DNA of 34,645 nt. Source: an uncultured Blautia sp. (GTDB lineage Bacteria > Bacillota > Clostridia > Lachnospirales > Lachnospiraceae). This document shows, piece by piece, positions 6,436 to 14,025 of the stretch. Both the position numbers and the translations under genes were made by a program. The notes under the pieces were generated by a model that was not told where the DNA came from, made no database searches, and worked only from the letters and a program-made list of their open reading frames with translations. The stretch is taken from assembly GCA_934409175.1 (NCBI GenBank), contig CAKRVX010000015.1, positions 1 to 34,645 of the forward strand. The letters are read 5' to 3'. The stretch's first letter is position 1; every line of letters begins with the position of its first letter.

Positions 6436-9400
6436 ATGGATATAGAAAAAGGTAAGCATAAGAATGCCGGAAGATATGGTATGCAGGTGCATTTGATGTT
6501 TGAATCAGGATATATGAGAATAATCTGGCTGCCTGAACCTCCGGAAGGTAAATATTTTCTGAGGGAAAGAGAACGGAAGATCCCAACAGATGCATTTATT
6601 GAAACAAGGAAAAATAAATGGTATTTATGTGAGCAGAATGTTGAGCAAGGCGAAAACGGATCAGATGGAAGTATCCGGTACAGTGAGATAGTGGATCAGT
6701 GCAAATATTATGTCCGAATGAAAGAGGATAACTGTATTTTATATGCAGAACAGGTATCTCCGGAAAGCCTTGTATTTCATAATTACAGAATTCCGAAAGA
6801 CAGACCTGTTACAATCGGACGGTCTGCAGATAATGATCTGATCTGTATGGATCAATCCGTGACACGGCATCACGCAACATTAATAAGAACAGATGACGGC
6901 ATGGCAATTCAGGATCATGAAAGTTTAACAGGAACTTATGTCAATGGAAAAAGAATAAAAAAGCAGTTTCTTAATATTGGTGATGTTGTATCTATAATGG
7001 GTCTGAAGATTATTGTTGGTACAGAATTTATATCTGTTAATGACGGAAATGGCCGTATCAGAATATCATCCAGAGAGGTATGCCCGTTTGAGGGAGATAG
7101 ATTCAGTTCTCTGCCAGAAAGAGAACAAAACGAGGAGTTTTTATTTAATCGTCTTCCAAGAAAGAAAAAAAACATTACAGCAGATCAGATTCTTGTAGAG
7201 GCACCACCTTTTTCACTAAGTGATAACCAGGCACCGATGATACTTAGTATGGGTGGCTCCATGGTTATGGGAGGATCCGCACTGCTGAGAGGAAATGTGA
7301 CCTCAATTTTAAGCATGCTTTTGTTTCCGGTTATGAACCGTATGTATACGGATAAGGACAAAAAAGAGTACGAGAAGCTTCGTCAGGAAAAGTATACGCA
7401 ATATCTGGCAGACAAGAGAAAAGAAATATGGAATGAAAAAGCGAGAGAAGAAGCTGTTCTGAATGAGAATTATCCACCTTTGAATGTCGTAATATCTTAT
7501 CCCTCAGACAAAAAGCATTTGTGGGAAAGAGGATACAGGGAGGAAGATTTTCTCAGGTTACGTATAGGATACGGTCAGTTGCCTCTTATGGCAGAAATTA
7601 AGTATCCGGAAGAGAAATTTAATCTTATAGAGGACCCACTTGATAAAAAAATGCATCAGCTTGTCCAGGAGAACGTTTTTCTGGACCGGGTACCGATCAT
7701 GCTTTCACTGACTGAAAATTTTGTGTGTGGTGTGTTAGGAAAAACCGAGGAAAAAGAGGCATTTCTCAAACGCATGATCATGAGGATTGCGTTTTTACAT
7801 AGTTACGATGAAGTAAAACTGGTGTTGCTGCTTGACAAAGAAACATTGAAAAATATGGAATATATCCGTTTTCTTCCGCATATATGGAATGATGAAAAAA
7901 CATTCCGTTTTCTGGCAACAGATACAGCATCTGCATATCTGGTTGGAGAATATCTGAACAGACAAGTGGAACAGGAACTTGAAAAACCCCGGGAACTTTC
8001 TGAATTATTAAAAGAAAAACCTTACTATGTAGTCCTGGCATGGAATAAACAGATTTTTGACAAGCTGGAGATTCTGAAAAGGATCATGAAAGAGGAAAAC
8101 AATCATGGAGTATCGGTAGTGACATTCTTTGATGAGATTCCTCAGTATGCACAGGAAATTATAAATCTTCATTCTGACAGAGCAAATGATATTACTTATC
8201 TGAAGGAAGCTGTGAATTATGGAGAAAAATTTTTCCTGGATGATATATATGACAGATTATCAGAACAAATGCTGCGGATCATGTCCAATACGAAGTTAAA
8301 ATTGGTCCAGGGTTCTTATATGTTGCCAAAAATGATCACATTTCTGGAATTATTTGGAGCAGGAAGAGTTGAATACCTGAATCCGCTGAAAAGGTGGAAA
8401 GAAAATGATCCTGTCAAATCTCTTGCTGCACCTGTTGGTGTTGCCTCTGATGGTTCCGTATTTTCACTGGATCTTCATGAAAAATATCAGGGGCCTCATG
8501 GTCTGGTTGCCGGTATGACAGGTTCAGGAAAAAGTGAGTTTATTATTACTTTTATTCTTTCACTGGCATTGAATTTTCATCCGGATGAAGTTTCTTTTGT
8601 GCTGATTGATTATAAAGGTGGCGGACTGGCAGGTGCATTCGAGGATCCGGAGAGAGGAATCCATCTTCCGCATCTGGTGGGTACGATTACCAATCTTGAC
8701 GGATCTGCTATCCAGCGTTCACTGATGTCTATCGAAAGCGAACTGAAAAGACGGGAGAAAATTTTTGCAAAGGCCAAAAGTATAGCAGATGAAGGAACCA
8801 TGGATATTTATACCTACCAGAAGCTATACAGAAACGGAAAGGTAAAAACACCATTGCCCCATCTGTTTATTATTTCGGATGAGTTTGCGGAATTGAAAAG
8901 TCAGGAACCGGAATTTATGGATCAGCTGGTCAGTGCAGCCAGAATTGGCCGAAGCCTCGGTGTGCATCTGATTCTGGCTACACAGAAACCGGCAGGTGTG
9001 GTAAGTCCTGAAATCAACAGTAATTCCAAGTTTCGTGTATGTCTGAAGGTACAGACACGTGCAGACAGTGATGAAATGTTAAGAAGACCGGAAGCAGCAG
9101 AACTGAAAGAAACAGGAAGATTTTATCTTCAGGTAGGATATAATGAATATTTTGCTCTGGGCCAGTCTGCATGGTGTGGTGCACCTTATACGCCACAGGA
9201 TGAAGTGGAAGTTCACAGAGATGATACCATACAGTTTGTAGATGATGCGGGACAGAATATCGTGCAGGTCAGACCGGAAATGGAAAAAAAGGATGCAGGG
9301 GTTTCTCAGCTTGTTGCCATTGTAAAATATCTTACCATGGTGGCAGAGCGTGAAAAAATTCATCCCAGAAAACTGTGGATGGAGCCGCTGCAGAAGAATA

Positions 9401-11100
9401 TTTCCATACAGGATATTTTGAAGAAGGAAGATTATGAAGATGAAAACGGATTTGTTGTACCACTGGGTATGATTGATGATCCGGAAAATCAGAAGCAGTA
9501 TGTTTTCCATCTGAATCTGCAGGAATGTAAAAATTATCTCATCATCGGTGGAAATCAGTCGGGAAAAACAACTCTTCTGCAGACGATTTTGTATACGGTA
9601 ATCCGTAAATATTCGCCGGAAGATGTAAACTTCTATGTGTTGGATTATTCCGGAGGACTTTTGCAGATATTTCGTCATGCAGTACATTGTGGAGGTGTGT
9701 GGCTGGAGGGAGAGGAAGAACAGGCAGAGAAAATGTTTGATCTGTTAAGAGAAATAATCGCAGAAAGAAAAGAGGCTTTTCTGAAAGCAGAAGTAAACAA
9801 TTTTGATGCCTACAGAAAAATACAGAAAATACCGCTGATACTGGTGGTGATTGATAATATTGCAGGTTTGTCATCCTGGAATGGCGGTAAAAATATCTGT
9901 TATGAGCTACATACTCTTATAAGGGAAGGAAATACAGTAGGAATTAAATTTCTGACCACTGCCGGAAGTTATGATGATATAATGTATAATGTAAAAAAGG
10001 AACTTGGTACCAGGTTTGTGCTGGATGCGAAGAATCGCTTTGAATACGGAGATATTCTGGGGGTAAGATGTCGATTTGAGCCTCCGCATATGCCCGGGAG
10101 AGGGCTTTTACGTGAAGATGAAAGAGCACTGGAATGTCAGATCGCCAGATATATAACTGAGGGGTCGGAACAGCAGGTTATTCAGCAGTTGAAAGAAGAT
10201 ATCAGAAAAATCTCTCAGAAGTACGGCGATATAAACAGAGTAAGGCAGATCAGACAGATCTCAGAGACAGAAACGTATGAAGAATTTTACGGGGATATTG
10301 CTCTGAATCGGATACCACTGGGATATTCGGTACAGGATATGAAAAAAATTTCCATGCCGCTGAAACAGTTGTACTGTATGTCTGTGTATATTGGAAACAC
10401 AAAACATACATCGGCTATACTGGATAATTATATTTCAGCAGCATTTCGTGATCACATGCATCTGCTTATTGTAAAGAGAAATCAGAACAGTGTATTCGAC
10501 AGAGCAGTTTTGAAAAGCAGACTGGAAGGACATCAGGAGGTTACCTTTTTTGAAAGTACGAAGGAAGATGGAATCCGGCTGTGGAAAGAATTATATCAGG
10601 TGATCTGTGATCGGAAGCTGATCAGAAATGAATACTGTGATGCCCATAAAATTTCCAGAACAGGAAGCGAAACCATGAAAATGTGTTTTTCCTATATGCA
10701 GGCCAGAACCTGGCCTTTACTGGTGGTTTTTGAAAGTTTCCGGGACTTCTGCGATTGTGCGGAGGAGGAGACCAGAAATATCATGCAGAAAATTTTTGAG
10801 GATGGAAGGGGATATAATTATTATTTTCTGAGCTGTTATTATCCGGATGATGCAGATGCATTGAGAATCAATGCAATGCAGAATGCTTTTAATCATGATA
10901 AATTTGTTCTGCTTTATGGAGGGCAGTTTCACAGACAGGGATTGATCTCTCTTCCTATGGAATACAGAAATGTGACAAAACCCTCCAAAAAAAGTGGGTC
11001 CTGTCTTCTGCATTATCACGAAGAAATCTATCCGGTATGGATGCCATGCAAATCAGAAGAAAAGGAAGAAGACCCGGATGATGCAGATATTATCGGATGA
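6436..11100 (+). CDS. essC: EssC-type FHA-FtsK/SpoIIIE ATPase of a type VII secretion system
   Basis: A 1554-residue membrane ATPase, the motor of ESX/Ess secretion, close to the usual EssC length of about 1480. An N-terminal degenerate FHA-like region (about 15-100) is followed by a canonical FHA domain (about 110-190; T-I-G-R-S, then S-V-T-R-H-H and T-G-T-Y-V-N-G). Hydrophobic segments around 262-300 are the expected TM pair. ATPase 1 has Walker A G-M-T-G-S-G-K-S (693-700) and Walker B L-F-I-I-S-D-E (810-816). ATPase 2 has G-G-N-Q-S-G-K-T-T (1038-1046). ATPase 3 is degenerate, with Y-I-G-N-T-K-H-T-S where Walker A would be (about 1318). The ATG at 6436 is preferred over an in-frame TTG at 6397 because AGAGG lies five bases upstream. 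A YukD/EsaB gene follows 22 bp later. Confidence 0.95.
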   Translation: MDIEKGKHKNAGRYGMQVHLMFESGYMRIIWLPEPPEGKYFLRERERKIPTDAFIETRKNKWYLCEQNVEQGENGSDGSIRYSEIVDQCKYYVRMKEDNCILYAEQVSPESLVFHNYRIPKDRPVTIGRSADNDLICMDQSVTRHHATLIRTDDGMAIQDHESLTGTYVNGKRIKKQFLNIGDVVSIMGLKIIVGTEFISVNDGNGRIRISSREVCPFEGDRFSSLPEREQNEEFLFNRLPRKKKNITADQILVEAPPFSLSDNQAPMILSMGGSMVMGGSALLRGNVTSILSMLLFPVMNRMYTDKDKKEYEKLRQEKYTQYLADKRKEIWNEKAREEAVLNENYPPLNVVISYPSDKKHLWERGYREEDFLRLRIGYGQLPLMAEIKYPEEKFNLIEDPLDKKMHQLVQENVFLDRVPIMLSLTENFVCGVLGKTEEKEAFLKRMIMRIAFLHSYDEVKLVLLLDKETLKNMEYIRFLPHIWNDEKTFRFLATDTASAYLVGEYLNRQVEQELEKPRELSELLKEKPYYVVLAWNKQIFDKLEILKRIMKEENNHGVSVVTFFDEIPQYAQEIINLHSDRANDITYLKEAVNYGEKFFLDDIYDRLSEQMLRIMSNTKLKLVQGSYMLPKMITFLELFGAGRVEYLNPLKRWKENDPVKSLAAPVGVASDGSVFSLDLHEKYQGPHGLVAGMTGSGKSEFIITFILSLALNFHPDEVSFVLIDYKGGGLAGAFEDPERGIHLPHLVGTITNLDGSAIQRSLMSIESELKRREKIFAKAKSIADEGTMDIYTYQKLYRNGKVKTPLPHLFIISDEFAELKSQEPEFMDQLVSAARIGRSLGVHLILATQKPAGVVSPEINSNSKFRVCLKVQTRADSDEMLRRPEAAELKETGRFYLQVGYNEYFALGQSAWCGAPYTPQDEVEVHRDDTIQFVDDAGQNIVQVRPEMEKKDAGVSQLVAIVKYLTMVAEREKIHPRKLWMEPLQKNISIQDILKKEDYEDENGFVVPLGMIDDPENQKQYVFHLNLQECKNYLIIGGNQSGKTTLLQTILYTVIRKYSPEDVNFYVLDYSGGLLQIFRHAVHCGGVWLEGEEEQAEKMFDLLREIIAERKEAFLKAEVNNFDAYRKIQKIPLILVVIDNIAGLSSWNGGKNICYELHTLIREGNTVGIKFLTTAGSYDDIMYNVKKELGTRFVLDAKNRFEYGDILGVRCRFEPPHMPGRGLLREDERALECQIARYITEGSEQQVIQQLKEDIRKISQKYGDINRVRQIRQISETETYEEFYGDIALNRIPLGYSVQDMKKISMPLKQLYCMSVYIGNTKHTSAILDNYISAAFRDHMHLLIVKRNQNSVFDRAVLKSRLEGHQEVTFFESTKEDGIRLWKELYQVICDRKLIRNEYCDAHKISRTGSETMKMCFSYMQARTWPLLVVFESFRDFCDCAEEETRNIMQKIFEDGRGYNYYFLSCYYPDDADALRINAMQNAFNHDKFVLLYGGQFHRQGLISLPMEYRNVTKPSKKSGSCLLHYHEEIYPVWMPCKSEEKEEDPDDADIIG

Positions 11101-11122
11101 CATAGAACAGGAAAGATGACAG

Positions 11123-11374
11123 ATGGAGAAAATATTGGTTACTTTAAAGGTTCCTTCTGTACAGTTGGAACAAGACGTTATGATTCCGGATTTTCTGCCG
11201 GTGAAAGAGGTTATAAAACTGCTCACAGAGGCAGTGGCGGATCTTACACAGAATATGTATGTATCATCAGGGCAAGAGGTTCTGTGTCGAAATGCCCCGA
11301 CTATGGTATTAAATGGAAAATATACTTTGCAGGATTACGGAGTGGAACATGGCGAAACTTTATATCTGTTTTAA
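11123..11374 (+). CDS. EsaB/YukD-like ubiquitin-fold protein of the type VII system
   Basis: An 83-residue protein. The start I-L-V-T-L-K-V, the central P-V-K-E-V-I-K-L-L helix and the end L-Q-D-Y-G-V-E-H-G-E-T-L-Y-L-F match the beta-grasp YukD/EsaB family, which binds the secretion machinery and is usually encoded beside essC/yukB. There is no C-terminal GG, so it is not a conjugated modifier. GGAAAG lies about nine bases before the ATG at 11123. A competing frame starting at 11116 over the same bases lacks the fold pattern and was not chosen. Its position 22 bp after essC supports the call. Confidence 0.85.
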   Translation: MEKILVTLKVPSVQLEQDVMIPDFLPVKEVIKLLTEAVADLTQNMYVSSGQEVLCRNAPTMVLNGKYTLQDYGVEHGETLYLF

Positions 11375-11500
11375 AATACAGATTTGAAATTACAGAGTAA
11401 AGCCCATGATAAATCTGCTTCCGATTTATAAATTCTGAAAATCTGTGAAGGAAGGAGGGTATGAAATTGAAAAACAGGAGGGAGGAGATAATTTAAAAGT

Positions 11501-11671
11501 ATGGAATTGACGAACTGTATAAGTTTATGCGAGAGACTGAAACAGGAACTGAATGATGCGGCGGATATTCCATCTCAGAAATTATCAGGTGAAATAAGAA
11601 GCGCATTGACAGAGGCAAGAGATTTCCAGCAGGCAGAGCTGGATGAGATTCTGAGAAAAATATTGATTTAA
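11501..11671 (+). CDS. small helical protein, possible type VII accessory or substrate
   Basis: A 56-residue protein read directly from the sequence (start M-E-L-T-N-C-I-S-L-C-E-R-L, end D-E-I-L-R-K-I-L-I). It is predicted to be two amphipathic helices, with S-Q-K-L-S-G-E at the possible turn. The gene fits tightly between esaB and the first Esx-like gene, 17 bp before the latter, in the same direction. The purine-rich AGGAGGGAGGAG at 11477-11488 is 12 bases upstream, rather far for a Shine-Dalgarno; a 12-codon reading frame (11461-11496) with its own AGGAGG ends four bases before this ATG and may couple translation. No homology is recognised. Its reality rests on context and helical character. 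Confidence 0.55.
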   Translation: MELTNCISLCERLKQELNDAADIPSQKLSGEIRSALTEARDFQQAELDEILRKILI

Positions 11672-11688
11672 AGAAAGGATGAAGAAAT

Positions 11689-12021
11689 ATGGCAATGGAT
11701 TTGACCGGTGCGTCACTTACGACAGCAGAAGTACGTGAAATTACAAAAAATATCGAACAGATCGGAAATGATCTTGATGATACAATGAAAAGTGTAAATG
11801 ATATTATGACAACTTTGACTGGTCAGTCAGAAGGTGGACTGATAGAAAAAACTACAACAGCAGTTCAGCAGTTAAATAAGCTGATGGATGTTCTTGTATG
11901 CAGTATTTTAAACATTGGCCTTAAAATTGGAGATTACCTGAATGTTATGCTTACTCATGACAAGGAGGCAGCAGAAACTCTGAGAAAGTCCATAGAAGCT
12001 AATGCATATGGAACTCGATGA
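11689..12021 (+). CDS. ESAT-6/WXG100-like small helical protein
   Basis: A 110-residue, almost fully helical protein of Esx size, with AAAGGA upstream of the ATG. The first helix (about 10-45) and second helix (about 55-105) are joined by T-L-T-G-Q-S-E-G-G, which sits where WXG100 proteins have W-x-G; the tryptophan is replaced by leucine. Such proteins are secreted as helical-hairpin dimers by the EssC motor. The C-terminal half is unusually hydrophobic around residues 65-88 (L-M-D-V-L-V-C-S-I-L-N-I-G), unlike most Esx proteins. Assignment is from size, fold and neighbourhood rather than from a clear signature. Confidence 0.65.
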   Translation: MAMDLTGASLTTAEVREITKNIEQIGNDLDDTMKSVNDIMTTLTGQSEGGLIEKTTTAVQQLNKLMDVLVCSILNIGLKIGDYLNVMLTHDKEAAETLRKSIEANAYGTR

Positions 12022-12081
12022 TTACTTGTTGAACCTGAACAGTAAAGATTATCCTGATATAAAGCAGAGAGGAGAAAAATT

Positions 12082-12414
12082 ATGGCAGATGATGCAATCA
12101 GACTTAAAGTTGACAGGAGTTTATATACCCAGACACTGAGCAGCCTTGAAACTCAGCTTGGAAATTTAAAATCTCATGAAGAAAATTTACAGAGACAGAT
12201 AGACAGATTGAACAGCGGAAATGTTTTTGCAGGTAGTGATGTAAAAGCTGCTATAAAAAAAGCAGAAGAGGCATTACAGGCTGTAAGGGATGGTATTTCG
12301 AGAGTTACTGGTTATAAAATGGCAATTCAACAGCAACTTGGAGGTGTTGAAAGTGCCAAGGAAACTCTTGCGAGTGATATGTCCAGTATTGATATTCCAA
12401 ACATGTTCGAGTAA
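12082..12414 (+). CDS. WXG100-like small helical protein with IPxxFE tail (A)
   Basis: A 110-residue helical-hairpin protein. The first helix runs to about residue 45. The turn N-V-F-A-G-S-D-V has F-x-G in place of W-x-G, and a second long helix ends in S-I-D-I-P-N-M-F-E. That ending recurs in the next gene. GAGAGGAG upstream of the ATG is a good ribosome binding site. It is probably a secreted substrate or a co-secreted partner of the EssC system (inference). No tryptophan is present. Confidence 0.7.
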   Translation: MADDAIRLKVDRSLYTQTLSSLETQLGNLKSHEENLQRQIDRLNSGNVFAGSDVKAAIKKAEEALQAVRDGISRVTGYKMAIQQQLGGVESAKETLASDMSSIDIPNMFE

Positions 12415-12432
12415 CGGAGAATAAGAACGAAG

Positions 12433-12729
12433 TTGAGTGCAGACCTAATTTTATATGACCGGATGTGGCTGCAGGAATATATTGATCATGTGCGGCAGCA
12501 GAGAGTACTGACAGGAGAACTGAAAGCAGAAATACGAAGAGTAATGTTTCAGTGTTCTCCGGAACGAAAAATACTTTATGCAGATGCGTTGTCTCATATT
12601 CGTATACTGGAACGTTCTCTGGAGATTACAGAAACTGTGTTGAGAAGATATCTTGATCAGGCGCAGGAAGCTGCGGTTCATTTTCAGAATGCATGTCTGG
12701 ATACAGAAATTCCGGATTTTTTTGAATGA
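12433..12729 (+). CDS. small helical protein with IPxxFE tail (B)
   Basis: A 98-residue helical protein starting at a TTG, with CGGAGA about 13 bases upstream. An ATG eleven codons later has no ribosome binding site, so the start is uncertain. Charged helices span residues 10-90 and the protein ends T-E-I-P-D-F-F-E, the same tail as the preceding protein (D-I-P-N-M-F-E). The gene begins 18 bp after its neighbour. Its body shows no close similarity to the neighbour, so the shared tail may be a recognition element. It could be a heterodimer partner of the preceding protein. Confidence 0.65.
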   Translation: MSADLILYDRMWLQEYIDHVRQQRVLTGELKAEIRRVMFQCSPERKILYADALSHIRILERSLEITETVLRRYLDQAQEAAVHFQNACLDTEIPDFFE

Positions 12730-12804
12730 ATGTATTTTTTATTCCAGAATCAGAATGGGCGTCAGAGATTTTTACATCAGGTCCATTTTGATTCCGGAAA
12801 TTGC

Positions 12805-12854
12805 AGATTTATCTAAAAAACAAATAACAGAAGATTTGTTTTTTAGATAAGTCT
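12805..12854 (+). promoter_or_regulatory. 21-bp inverted repeat between Esx-like and FHA genes
   Basis: The arms 12809-12825 and 12834-12850 are perfect 17-bp complements (core AAAAAACAAAT/ATTTGTTTTTT). Four more pairs, one of them G-U, extend the stem to 12805 and 12854; the loop is AACAGAAG. The stem is AT-rich with no separate T-tract, so it is probably a processing or stability hairpin or a partial attenuator rather than a full terminator. A consensus TATAAT (12854-12859) starts at its right edge but has no matching -35. Confidence 0.75.
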
Positions 12855-12922
12855 ATAATTATATGGACATAGGTTTCAGGTATGAAATGGATGAATATTT
12901 ATTTGGACGAAGGAGGAAAAGA

Positions 12923-14011
12923 ATGGAATTTTCGTATAACTATCAGGGCGGAAAAGAAGAAGTTATCTGCCATACACATATGAAAGAGTTTGACAGAACA
13001 TGCTGGGAGAACATGAAGGGACAGGATTTTTTGCAGGCAAGGGTTGCAGAACAGGCCGGGGAATATATAATGATCTATAATATCGAAAGAATGATCAATC
13101 TCCGAGCCTGGATGTATGAAGCATCCGAGAAAGAACGGGCAAGAATGCGCCAGGAGATTGCAGAAGGTCAGCGCAGAATTTTTCAGATGGGAATATTACA
13201 GGAACAATTGATCACAGAAGATAAATATATGTATGTGGATGAGATGACACAGCATATAAAATTCATGTGTATACCGTTGATATCCAGAAAAAACGTACAG
13301 CGTGAAGAAAAAGTTCGTAAACCTTTATATGAATCAGAAATTAAACTTGAAGAAGAGCCGGAACTTCCTCCAGAACTGCCTGTTCCATCAGAGGACATTC
13401 TTGATATAAAGTCAGAAGATTCAGATCCTGTTATGCCGGAAAAACTGGAATTTTTACAGGAACCGGAAAATGATGACACTAACCGGGAAGAAGAAAAAGC
13501 ACATTTATATGGAACCTCACGTAAAAATTCATTTCAGGAAATACATTTATCAGAAGAAAAAAAAGATGGGTCTGAAACTGTTTTTGGATTTACAGACAGA
13601 AATGCTGAAAAAAACCAAACAGAAGAGGATGATGAAGACAAAACAGTTCTTTTAAAGCAGGAGGAAGAGGATGACGGAGAAGATAAGACAGTTCTTTTAA
13701 AACCTGTATTTCAGATTAAAGCATCCTTATACAGAAACAAAACAGGAGAAGAGTTTAAATTACATAAAAACAAGAATATTATCGGGAAAAGTAAAAAGCG
13801 TGCAGATATAGTGATTACAGAAAACCCTGCTATCAGCAGAGAACATTGCAGGATATGTTGTGAGGAAGGGACTTACTATCTGCAGGATGATAGTTCCCTG
13901 AACGGAACCTGGGTAGATGATGAAAAAGTGCAGCCGGAAGAAAAAATTGTTTTACAGGAAGGATGTAAAATTCGTCTTTCGGATGAAGAATTTATTTTTC
14001 ACATTAATTAA
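12923..14011 (+). CDS. DUF6382-like/FHA domain protein, phospho-threonine adaptor
   Basis: A 362-residue protein. AAGGAGG six bases before the ATG at 12923 fixes the start over an earlier in-frame ATG at 12863. The N-terminal half (about 1-135) looks like the DUF6382 domain that precedes FHA domains in Firmicutes. A long acidic linker follows, containing two copies of E-D-K-T-V-L-L-K (Thr241 and Thr256). The C-terminal FHA domain (about 267-362) keeps I-I-G-K-S, S-R-E-H-C and N-G-T-W-V, with lysine replacing the usual arginine in G-R-S. FHA domains bind phospho-threonine peptides. The kinase encoded two genes downstream is the likely modifier, and the acidic T-V-L-L motifs are candidate targets (inference). 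It may link kinase signalling to the EssC motor, which also has an FHA domain. Confidence 0.8.
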   Translation: MEFSYNYQGGKEEVICHTHMKEFDRTCWENMKGQDFLQARVAEQAGEYIMIYNIERMINLRAWMYEASEKERARMRQEIAEGQRRIFQMGILQEQLITEDKYMYVDEMTQHIKFMCIPLISRKNVQREEKVRKPLYESEIKLEEEPELPPELPVPSEDILDIKSEDSDPVMPEKLEFLQEPENDDTNREEEKAHLYGTSRKNSFQEIHLSEEKKDGSETVFGFTDRNAEKNQTEEDDEDKTVLLKQEEEDDGEDKTVLLKPVFQIKASLYRNKTGEEFKLHKNKNIIGKSKKRADIVITENPAISREHCRICCEEGTYYLQDDSSLNGTWVDDEKVQPEEKIVLQEGCKIRLSDEEFIFHIN

Positions 14012-14025
14012 ATAAGGAGGACAGT

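Noticed and set aside
9079..9687. Long antisense frame within essC
   Set aside because: No ribosome binding site or recognisable domain; it mirrors the codon pattern of the sense gene.
11116..11400. Alternative 94-residue frame over esaB
   Set aside because: It gives a low-complexity Gly/Arg/Ser-rich product without fold pattern, whereas the 11123 frame matches the YukD/EsaB beta-grasp family.
12653..12850. 65-residue frame after the second IPxxFE gene
   Set aside because: It overlaps that gene in another frame, has no ribosome binding site and ends in the inverted repeat.
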